DNA of 5,915 nt from Thermodesulfovibrionales bacterium (GTDB taxonomy: Bacteria; Nitrospirota; Thermodesulfovibrionia; Thermodesulfovibrionales; SM23-35), in assembly GCA_022865525.1 (NCBI GenBank), contig JALHSV010000227.1, forward strand, positions 1 to 5,915, written 5' to 3'. Both the position numbers and the translations under genes were made by a program. Position 1 is the first letter of the stretch. Each line of letters opens with the position of its first letter. The notes below the pieces were generated by a model that was given only the letters and a program-made list of their open reading frames with translations, searched no databases and was not told the origin of the DNA. Shown here one piece after another: positions 1-5,746 of this stretch.

Positions 1-126
1 AGTGGTGAACACCTCGACCGCAAAATATTTGCTTAATTTTTCCGCGATCAAACGGGCGTGGTATTCGGCGCCGCCATTGATCTCCAACCCGTAGCGCTGC
101 ACCACAACGGCAATTTTTCTGGACAT
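1..126 (-). CDS. Glycosyltransferase, GT4-like, N-terminal fragment (3' end outside window)
   Basis: The 42 visible codons begin with ATG at 126 and read MSRKIAVVVQRYGLEINGGA, then EYHARLIAEKL and later VEVFTT. This is the usual start of a GT-B-fold, GT4-type glycosyltransferase: a first beta strand (KIAVVV), a glycine-rich loop with the GGAE motif, an amphipathic helix, and a second strand (VEVFTT). Such enzymes transfer sugars from nucleotide-sugar donors in the cytoplasm during lipopolysaccharide, capsule or exopolysaccharide assembly; which pathway applies here cannot be told. The start is well fixed: an in-frame TAA lies only a few codons upstream and the protein pattern begins directly at the ATG. 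No Shine-Dalgarno sequence is visible. A TATAAT box lies just upstream, so the mRNA may be leaderless. The gene runs in the same direction as the helicase, 99 bases after its stop, but looks like chromosomal flank. The acceptor-binding C-terminal part is outside the window. Confidence 0.8.
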   Translation of the reverse strand, partial: MSRKIAVVVQRYGLEINGGAEYHARLIAEKLSKYFAVEVFTT

Positions 127-132
127 GGGGCC

Positions 133-160
133 ATTATATTACAACCCGAAAGGTTTGCAA
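133..160 (-). promoter_or_regulatory. Candidate sigma70 promoter for the glycosyltransferase
   Basis: On the minus strand, TTGCAA at 160-155 (4 of 6 matches to the -35 consensus) is followed after 16 bases by a perfect TATAAT at 138-133. The predicted transcript start, about seven bases further on, falls at or next to the A of the ATG at 126, so the mRNA would have almost no 5' leader. The 99-base gap between the helicase stop and this ATG shows only a weak, mismatched hairpin and no U-tract, so read-through from the helicase operon is also possible. Confidence 0.45.
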
Positions 161-225
161 TACGAGACAAACAGGCCCCAAAGGCTTGTATCATAATAAC
201 CTGTCAGTTTTCCAACTAAATCCGG

Positions 226-2448
226 TTATGCTTTAATCAAAATTCTGATCTTCCCCCACTGGTTCAAGCAGGTTTTCAACCCTTTACAATCCATTGCCCT
301 ATCAATATAGGTCGCTGCTAAAAATTGTGGCGGCAGGCATGCTGTTAGCCTCGAGAATGGTTTTCCGGATGCAACCACCTCAAGTTTTTTGACCATCGCC
401 CCCTCACTCATCTCCTTAAACGAATCCCAATATTGTTGTAACAATTCCACAACTGACATATCGGTCTTAAACGGCTTGAAATCGATGCTGTCATAACTAG
501 CTGATACCCTTCCTTTGGGAATGATTTTGTCCGCCAAAAGCAATTTTGCAAAGGTTCGATTAATCCGGTCACCCGCAAAAGTAATCAACTGGCCGTCCGT
601 TTTTAATCCTGCAACAAAAAGCACCTGCCCAGGTACCCAGGGAACACTCTCCCATTGATTGCACCGCGCTTGAAAAACATCACGAGCTTTGCCCTTTAGA
701 AATTCCGGTGTCTCACCCTTTTTTAGCAGTTTTCCAATTTCCTGAGCAACTTCCCATGATACATCATGTCCACCAAAGGTATTCCATACCGGCGCGTCAC
801 CAGCTTGACTGCGGCTCGCATTAACTAAATGAGCTTCCAGATTCACTTTCTCTGCTTTCCAAAGGATGCCCGCCAAGACAAAGTAGAAGGGCATTTCCTT
901 ACACAAAGACTCAACGAATCCTGAATCGAGTGATCCCACATGATTCTTTCCCTCAAACACCTCGAACATTGGACCAGTTTCAAATACTGCGAACAGTCTT
1001 CTTCCCCCAGCTCCTAGGAATTTCTTTTCACCTTCCTCACCAACCACCAAGTCACCATCGACATCGCGCAAAATACGCATTTCTAATAGGTGAGAGACAA
1101 GCGTGTTATATTCATCATAGGTGATGTCTTTAAAACTATCGCACCCACTCAATACTTCCCAAGCTTTACTGGGTTGGACGCCATGCGCTTGGTGTGCCAT
1201 ACAAATTAGTTGGTGAACAATAATGTGGAAAGAACGGGAGGGCATAATTAAAGCCTCTGATTTCCCTTTTAAACCAAGACTTACAACACCGGCCATCACA
1301 ATCAAATCGTCTGGGTCATTCAGTAACCCGTGAAAAAACTGTTGCGGAGATTCCGACCTGCGTCCTGTTCGACCGACTCTTTGCAATAAAGCCGATGGCG
1401 ACGGATTCCCGTCTATCTGGTACACCCTATCGATCTCGCCAATATCAATCCCCAGTTCTAAGGTTGTGGTACTCAACACAGCGTCTATCCCGCTCTCACC
1501 TTTAATTTTCAAACACTCTTCAGCTTGCTCGCGGAAAAACTTAGATACAGCGCTATGATGGGTCCTTACTTTCAGGGGCCTGCTTCTGGTCTTTGCCTCT
1601 TCAGCAAAAGCTTTGGCAAACGCTTCAGCTTGATTCCGCGATCTGACAAAAACGAGAGAGCGGTGATTAATCAAGCCTTCGTGGAGAGTAGTAAACAGTT
1701 GGTACTTTGCCATATTTTCAGCAGGACCGGTTGCGTCATCACTCGAATCATCAAATAACTCAAGTTTGTAATTTTTCTTCTTTTCGTTTGTAGCACTTGC
1801 ATAAATACGCTTCCCAGGTGTTCTTTTTGTCCCTGCCAGCCAGAGGAGCAGCCTATCGGGGTTCCCTATCGTCGCAGTAAGCGCGACGCGCTGTGGTTTC
1901 TTCTTAATGGCATCATCCAGTCGTTCAAGAATACTCGCAAGGTGGCTCCCCCGGTCACCTGCGGCAAAATTGTGGGCTTCGTCGATAATAACGGTTGAGA
2001 GATTTTTGAAATATTTAATCCATCCCGGTTTGCTTTGAAAAATGGCCTCCATGGATTCTGGCGTCGTCATTAATACATGTGAAGGATTATTAAATTCCTT
2101 CCATTTTCCCCGATTATCTACGTCACCATGCCATTTGAAAGAACGAAAACCGCAAATCTCCGCATATTCCGCAACACGCAGCTCGACATTGTTTAATAAA
2201 GCTCGTAACGGGGCTAAATAAAGCACCTGAACTGAATCGGTCTTTTTGTTAGCTTCCCGACTGAGAACTGGAAAAAACACAGCTTCGGTTTTTCCCCCAG
2301 CGGTCGGAGCTTCAAGAATGCAGTCTTCTCCACAATAAATAGTATTAAACGCGGCTTGTTGGATGGCGGTTAGCCCAGTCCAACGCTTATCCTTCATCCA
2401 GGAAATAAGCTTGGGATGAAATAGGGAAAGCGTGTTTTCTTGAGTCAA
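226..2448 (-). CDS. Lhr-like superfamily II DEAH-box helicase (BrxHI-like)
   Basis: This 740-residue ATP-dependent nucleic-acid helicase shows all core motifs in order: GLTAIQQ at 25-31 (Q-motif region), Walker A APTAGGKT at 47-54, motif Ia LAPLRAL at 78-84, Ib TTPES at 128-132, motif II DEAH at 156-159, motif III TAT at 191-193 followed by IGNPDRLLLWLAG, motif IV LVFVRSR at 265-271, motif V STTTLELGIDIG at 326-337, and motif VI QRVGRTGRR at 356-364. The IGNP..L..WL stretch and the C-terminal part (winged-helix-like around 405-475, then FAVFE, VGSLDSGFV and FVLAGILWKAE around 487-533) are typical of the Lhr group, which also contains BrxHI of BREX systems. It is far shorter than E. coli Lhr (about 1,540 residues) and close to an Lhr core. 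The last 130 or so residues match nothing I recognise. The start codon is TTG; the next in-frame ATG is codon 18 and would remove the conserved N-terminus. It lies 11 bases after the SAP-ATPase stop, so the two proteins are probably co-translated partners. No catalytic residue appears lost. Confidence 0.88.
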   Translation of the reverse strand: MTQENTLSLFHPKLISWMKDKRWTGLTAIQQAAFNTIYCGEDCILEAPTAGGKTEAVFFPVLSREANKKTDSVQVLYLAPLRALLNNVELRVAEYAEICGFRSFKWHGDVDNRGKWKEFNNPSHVLMTTPESMEAIFQSKPGWIKYFKNLSTVIIDEAHNFAAGDRGSHLASILERLDDAIKKKPQRVALTATIGNPDRLLLWLAGTKRTPGKRIYASATNEKKKNYKLELFDDSSDDATGPAENMAKYQLFTTLHEGLINHRSLVFVRSRNQAEAFAKAFAEEAKTRSRPLKVRTHHSAVSKFFREQAEECLKIKGESGIDAVLSTTTLELGIDIGEIDRVYQIDGNPSPSALLQRVGRTGRRSESPQQFFHGLLNDPDDLIVMAGVVSLGLKGKSEALIMPSRSFHIIVHQLICMAHQAHGVQPSKAWEVLSGCDSFKDITYDEYNTLVSHLLEMRILRDVDGDLVVGEEGEKKFLGAGGRRLFAVFETGPMFEVFEGKNHVGSLDSGFVESLCKEMPFYFVLAGILWKAEKVNLEAHLVNASRSQAGDAPVWNTFGGHDVSWEVAQEIGKLLKKGETPEFLKGKARDVFQARCNQWESVPWVPGQVLFVAGLKTDGQLITFAGDRINRTFAKLLLADKIIPKGRVSASYDSIDFKPFKTDMSVVELLQQYWDSFKEMSEGAMVKKLEVVASGKPFSRLTACLPPQFLAATYIDRAMDCKGLKTCLNQWGKIRILIKA

Positions 2449-2457
2449 AATTCCCCT
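2446..2457 (-). promoter_or_regulatory. Ribosome binding site and TTG start of the helicase
   Basis: On the minus strand AGGGG (2457-2453) is followed by AATT and the start codon TTG (2448-2446). The site begins only two bases after the TGA stop of the upstream ATPase gene (2462-2460). The in-frame TAA at 2469-2467 limits alternatives to CTG at 2463 or this TTG. The weak start codon right behind the upstream stop suggests translational coupling, with helicase made at or below the level of the ATPase. Confidence 0.6.
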
Positions 2458-2459
2458 GG

Positions 2460-5339
2460 TCAGTTTTTAAGTAGAGCAGTGATAATCTTAGCGGTTTCTT
2501 CCCTTCCTACTGCGGGCCTGATATCTCCGATCTCCATTGATGGATTCTCTTCAAGAATGTCAAGCGTTTGCACGAACTCTCTTAGTACAGGTCTTGGCTG
2601 ACGCGACACCTGACCATCCCCTAATGCAGTCCATTGCTCGACCTGTTTCAGCAGAGCCTCATCGGGGAGACGTTTGTTTATCTCCCATTGATAGGCAATA
2701 CCGTGGATTTCCCTGATGCGGTGGGCCATTTCCTGCAATCGTTGCTGGTTCAATCCTTCCAAACTGATGATAGGCTGTCTGACCGAACGCGTAGCCGAAT
2801 CGATTGGCGACAACAAACGATTTGCCAAAGCCTCATAACTCTTTAGCCCAGCGCGTTCATCGTCAAAGAAGGCATCCGTGCCCGTGAAAAGCATCAATGA
2901 CCCGGGGAAGCCATTCTTGCCAGCCTCATCGACAAGGAGACGGAGGGTTTCAAGTGCTTGTTCTCTAGACCGTTGGTGCGCATAACGTCGAATAAGCTCA
3001 ACCTCATCCACGAATAATACCATCCCCCTATACCGTGCCCCTCCAATCAACTTTAAAAGTACTCTAATACGTGGAAACACCTGACTAGGTACAAGCTCTC
3101 CTTTAACGCCAATCGATTTCAACACCGAAGCTGATTGCGCTTGGCTACCTCCCAACCATGCCACGGCTGTCTGTGCGGTCGCTTGGTTACCCTCCCGTCT
3201 CGCCCGATAGAAGGCTCGCAAAGCTGGTGCAACTCCATGGTCAATCCCGGCAAGATTAGACAACTCTTCTTCCACTCGATGCTCAACAAAGCGATCTAGT
3301 TCTGTTGCTCGACTTCCATCAGTAGAATCAATTCCTTCAATCTTCGCAGTCTTCCTATGCACTGTAAGGAGCCATGACTCCAGAATATCGACCAAGGCGC
3401 TTCCATCCCTCTTTTCAGGCGTGCGTAAACCTTGAATCATCCCAGTGTAGAAAACTGGTAAATCTGAAAGCGGCTGGTCAGGGCCTACAACAACAGAAGA
3501 CACGACCATCTCATTCCTTAATGCATGATCCCTAAGCCAGGCACAAAGAAAGCTTTTACCCGCACCATATGGGCCACGGATAAACTTAAAACTGCAACCT
3601 CCTTGCGTAGCCGCTTCGACGAGTTTAATTAGGTGGGTTCGCGCAGCCTCTTGGCCAACCATGAGACGGTCCAAATATCTCTCCGGTACGACACCCTGCC
3701 GGAGTGCATCAATAATATCTCTGGCACCCTTAATCGATAAACCGTCTGTTATACTTGGCTGAATACCTATCCACTCGTAAATATTCTGTGACTGAACGCT
3801 TTTCACGCCAAGTGGATTTTTCCCTGCATTAATCAATTTTGCCAACAACTCAGCCATATGGGCTTTGGTCAAGAACCACCCAAGGTTATGTCTCTGGCTA
3901 GCCCGCTCAACATCCCTTTCAGTAAGGCTTTTAGCTTCTTTTAAAAGAGCTAGGATAATGACTTCATCTTTGTCTATAAATGGATACTCTTTTTCCATCT
4001 CATCCAGTCCAGTGGGTCGTTGAATAGGAAGCGTGTGTTCGAGGCATTCAATCTTTGGTGCCATCATATCATTGTCGTAGTTAATCCGCTTAGATTTTTC
4101 CTCTTGAATTTCCGCTCGGCATACCGCGCCTTGTGCTTCCATTCTTGTAGCTTCAATAAGCCTATCGATTAACTCAGCTTTATGACCGGAAACCATAATT
4201 CCTATTCTCCTGCACAATGCCGAAAGGTCTTGATTACGCATTTGTAAAAGGACACTGCGTTCAGACCATGTAGATCCGAATAATCTCTGTATTTTTTCTT
4301 CTTTTGAACCGCTGACCTTGAGCAAACATGCACCCAAAATATCGTAGAGTTGGTTCTGTGTCATGTTCTCAAGAAGATAGAGATAGTTCTCAGTGCTCAT
4401 CTCTCTGGTCTCTGCCACTGGCGGAGGAACTGGTCTTTCTACTTCGACCTCTGTCTCAAGGTCCTTTTTTGAATTAAAAAAACTGAGGATATTCGCGATT
4501 CGGTCAGCTTTGCTGCCTACAATTCGAATCCCCTTGTCCGAACATAATCGTGCTAAGTCTTCAACAGTGAGGATGTCAAGCACCTCATGAGGAGGCACCA
4601 TAGCTTTCTCAATACGACTCACCTTCTCTGCCTTACTACCCGCAACAAAAAAACCGAGCTTTTGGCATATGTTGTAAAGTTGTTCATTGGCTAGAGACTC
4701 AAGAAGCCGTCTATAATCCTGTATTGCAAGGTCAATCTCCCATGCACTGAGAATCTGTTTTACCACTTCTCGAGCAAGAAGGAAATGGCTCTCGTTTGTG
4801 AGCATGATCCCTGTGGCAAGCAGGCGATTTCTGGCAACAACATAGCTGTTTTCTGTGTTCCAAATATTCCCAACTTCCGGATGGTATTCAAGGAGTAAGT
4901 GCTCAAGGTGCCAAATACCTAATTCCTGCCTCAATGCTTTTAGAAGATTGTCTTCACTTTCATCAACACCCGCATTGTTTTCCCAAGCAGTTACGAGGAT
5001 CCTTTTATAAAGCTCAAATTTTTTGTTTGAACCTAATACCCCCTCATTTTTCACCAGATTTGTAAGTTCTTCAGCCTTTGCTTTAACTTTTTCTCTGAAC
5101 CCATCGATAGCAAGACAGTGCTCTTCAGTATCAAGGAGTATCTTGATAATCGCATAGGTTGGAGGGCGAGAGGAAAAAAGAACTTTGGCAATATAACTCA
5201 GGGAAGACAGTGCTGAAATGACTTCTTGTTGAACGACTTTACGTGGAAGCCTTAGAGTCGTGGTTTCTTCAACTTTATCAACCGCTAACTGGTCGATTGC
5301 GGTGTCACTGTATTTTTCAAGGATATCTATGAGTTTCAT
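2460..5339 (-). CDS. SAP-repeat protein fused to BrxD-like (DUF2791) ATPase
   Basis: Residue numbers count from the longer GTG frame at 5345 (961 residues). I prefer ATG at 5339 (959 residues), because AGAGG lies five bases before it and overlaps the GTG. Residues 1-210 are helical and unassigned, with an acidic stretch VDESEDNLLKALRQELGI at 127-144. Four SAP-type repeats follow (about 212-249, 254-290, 323-357, 365-400), with cores GSK, GSK, GSK, GHK. Residues 292-320 are a Pro/acidic linker. Residues 455-527 may be a winged helix. The C-terminal ATPase begins with ARDIIDALRQGVVPERYLDR (541-560), followed by Walker A GPYGAGKS (591-598), Walker B VLFVDEVE (776-783, D780/E781), a sensor-like LFTGTDAFF (819-827) and ANRLLSP (841-847). 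The VPERYLDRLMVG lead-in and the FKFIRGPYGAGKSFL Walker A context are what I recognise from BrxD. BrxD itself is about half this length, so the SAP half is an addition. SAP modules bind DNA, so a DNA-guided ATPase working with the helicase is inferred. No methylase, nuclease or phosphatase motif is seen. Confidence 0.82.
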   Translation of the reverse strand: MKLIDILEKYSDTAIDQLAVDKVEETTTLRLPRKVVQQEVISALSSLSYIAKVLFSSRPPTYAIIKILLDTEEHCLAIDGFREKVKAKAEELTNLVKNEGVLGSNKKFELYKRILVTAWENNAGVDESEDNLLKALRQELGIWHLEHLLLEYHPEVGNIWNTENSYVVARNRLLATGIMLTNESHFLLAREVVKQILSAWEIDLAIQDYRRLLESLANEQLYNICQKLGFFVAGSKAEKVSRIEKAMVPPHEVLDILTVEDLARLCSDKGIRIVGSKADRIANILSFFNSKKDLETEVEVERPVPPPVAETREMSTENYLYLLENMTQNQLYDILGACLLKVSGSKEEKIQRLFGSTWSERSVLLQMRNQDLSALCRRIGIMVSGHKAELIDRLIEATRMEAQGAVCRAEIQEEKSKRINYDNDMMAPKIECLEHTLPIQRPTGLDEMEKEYPFIDKDEVIILALLKEAKSLTERDVERASQRHNLGWFLTKAHMAELLAKLINAGKNPLGVKSVQSQNIYEWIGIQPSITDGLSIKGARDIIDALRQGVVPERYLDRLMVGQEAARTHLIKLVEAATQGGCSFKFIRGPYGAGKSFLCAWLRDHALRNEMVVSSVVVGPDQPLSDLPVFYTGMIQGLRTPEKRDGSALVDILESWLLTVHRKTAKIEGIDSTDGSRATELDRFVEHRVEEELSNLAGIDHGVAPALRAFYRARREGNQATAQTAVAWLGGSQAQSASVLKSIGVKGELVPSQVFPRIRVLLKLIGGARYRGMVLFVDEVELIRRYAHQRSREQALETLRLLVDEAGKNGFPGSLMLFTGTDAFFDDERAGLKSYEALANRLLSPIDSATRSVRQPIISLEGLNQQRLQEMAHRIREIHGIAYQWEINKRLPDEALLKQVEQWTALGDGQVSRQPRPVLREFVQTLDILEENPSMEIGDIRPAVGREETAKIITALLKN
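4143..4712 (-). repeat. Four SAP-type repeats encoded as a duplicated pair
   Basis: The GxK cores start at residues 236, 277, 346 and 387 of the GTG-start frame. The spacing is 41 residues within each pair and 69 across the linker. Every copy has its conserved leucine-containing helix start exactly 14 residues before the core glycine (QL at 222, DL at 263, QL at 332, DL at 373). Copies 1 and 3 share QLY and GSK..EK. Copies 2 and 4 share DL..LC and GI. The simplest reading is duplication of a two-SAP unit, followed by gain of a linker in the middle. Each core is followed by the I..RL or I..IL helix expected of SAP folds. Confidence 0.75.
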
Positions 5340-5349
5340 GGCCACCTCT
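5340..5349 (-). promoter_or_regulatory. Ribosome binding site that decides the ATPase start
   Basis: The minus strand reads AGAGG (5349-5345), then TGGCC, then ATG (5339-5337). The alternative GTG at 5345-5343 overlaps this site and would leave no spacing, so ATG at 5339 is the better start. The two readings differ by two residues. Confidence 0.6.
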
Positions 5350-5423
5350 TCAGATTAGCTTAATAAAAAACTTTTTACTTGTGGAACAGAAAATTAGGTT
5401 GATACGATACAAAATCGCATATA

Positions 5424-5438
5424 GGAAAATATATTTCC
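5424..5438. repeat. Small palindrome, possible operator
   Basis: The arms GGAAA (5424-5428) and TTTCC (5434-5438) flank the centre ATATA. It would lie roughly 5-20 bases downstream of the transcript start predicted for the ATPase-helicase pair (about 5443), which is a common position for a repressor site. Five-base arms in AT-rich DNA can arise by chance, so this is a candidate only. Confidence 0.3.
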
Positions 5439-5449
5439 CCCATGCTTGC

Positions 5450-5478
5450 ATTTTGAGGATGATTACATGAAATGTCAA
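5450..5478 (-). promoter_or_regulatory. Sigma70-type promoter for the ATPase-helicase pair
   Basis: On the minus strand a perfect TTGACA (5478-5473) is followed by 17 bases and CAAAAT (5455-5450, 4 of 6 matches). The predicted transcript start is near 5443, giving a leader of about 100 bases before the ATG at 5339. No better pair was found between here and the start codon. A perfect -35 with optimal spacing makes this the most credible promoter of the operon. Confidence 0.5.
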
Positions 5479-5590
5479 TGATCGGCAAGGATTTTTCTAT
5501 GGGAAACCATTGAAAACAAGAAATTATATCAAAAGCAGGCACACTTTTTTAAATATAACTAATAAGCTGAGAACCCAGTCAATGATGGCA
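5474..5590. repeat. Direct repeat pair with shared GTCAATGAT core
   Basis: GTCAATGATCGGCA at 5474-5487 recurs as GTCAATGATGGCA at 5578-5590, differing by one missing C, with starts 104 bases apart. The first copy overlaps the -35 box of the leftward promoter. The pair could be binding sites of one regulator or a relic of a duplication. No function can be assigned from two copies. Confidence 0.35.
5493..5516. repeat. Imperfect inverted repeat with GAAA loop
   Basis: The left arm is TTTTC (5493-5497), a mismatched T, then ATGG (5499-5502). The loop is GAAA (5503-5506). The right arm is CCAT (5507-5510), a mismatched T, then GAAAA (5512-5516). This gives nine base pairs with one T-T mismatch. 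Neither strand has a U-tract behind it, so it is not a standard terminator. It lies 15 bases upstream of the -35 box of the leftward promoter, where an operator or activator site would be plausible. Confidence 0.4.
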
Positions 5591-5688
5591 GCAGATTTTA
5601 ACTGTGAAATCAGCCACATGGTCAGATGTTTCAGGATGCAAGTGATATCCTCCATTTATAAGGTTTTTCACGGTCAGAAAAGGTACAG

Positions 5689-5717
5689 TTGAAATCACTG
5701 CCGCAATCTGTTACCTT
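5689..5717 (+). promoter_or_regulatory. Weak candidate promoter for the inositol-monophosphatase-family gene
   Basis: TTGAAA (5689-5694, 4 of 6 matches) is followed after 17 bases by TACCTT (5712-5717, 3 of 6). The predicted start near 5724 would leave a leader of about 20 bases that still includes the ribosome binding site. The -10 box is poor. A TATAAG at 5657-5662 has a better -10 but no -35 at proper spacing. Confidence 0.25.
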
Positions 5718-5733
5718 GGCACTGCGTTAAAAA

Positions 5734-5746
5734 AGGAGACATATTG
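5734..5746 (+). promoter_or_regulatory. Ribosome binding site and TTG start
   Basis: AGGAGA (5734-5739) stands four bases before TTG at 5744-5746. A second in-frame TTG at 5753 would leave 13 bases and is less likely. No in-frame ATG or GTG lies close by, so this is an unusual start set by a strong ribosome binding site. Confidence 0.65.

Larger units (their letters stand above)
5340..5743. other. AT-rich divergent intergenic region
   Basis: This stretch of 404 bases separates the leftward ATPase-helicase pair from the rightward inositol-monophosphatase-family gene. Sampled lines have 30-37% GC against about 51% in the flanking genes. It holds the promoter, palindrome, inverted repeat and direct repeat listed separately. 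I see no tRNA, no insertion-sequence ends and no convincing gene. A 60-codon open frame at 5510-5692 starts with TTG, has only a weak GGGA upstream and resembles nothing known to me. Confidence 0.7.

Noticed and set aside
165..190. Terminator after the helicase gene
   Set aside because: The best stem on the minus strand has three pairs, a mismatch and three pairs, and no following U-tract.
930..1758. Plus-strand open frames at 930-1124 and 1525-1758
   Set aside because: They lie opposite the well-supported helicase gene, lack protein-like motifs and are shadows of it.
226..2448. Type I or III restriction helicase subunit
   Set aside because: The IGNPDRLLLWL motif III context and C-terminal features are Lhr-like, and no methyltransferase, specificity subunit or nuclease motif lies nearby.
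2634..4590. Plus-strand open frames at 2634-2846 and 4393-4590
   Set aside because: They lie opposite conserved parts of the SAP-ATPase gene and show no motif or ribosome binding site of note.
226..5339. Complete BREX locus
   Set aside because: No pglX, pglZ, brxA, brxB, brxC, pglW or pglY homologue is visible; only BrxD-like and BrxHI-like proteins are present.
5343..5345. GTG start of the SAP-ATPase
   Set aside because: It overlaps the ribosome binding site; ATG two codons later has proper spacing.
5510..5692. Small plus-strand open frame of 60 codons
   Set aside because: TTG start with only a weak GGGA upstream, no recognisable motif, AT-rich composition, and it spans a likely control region.
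5716..5731. Sigma54 promoter (TTGGCAC before the inositol-monophosphatase-family gene)
   Set aside because: The -24-like TGGCAC is present, but the required TTGC-type -12 element is missing; TTAAAA stands in its place.
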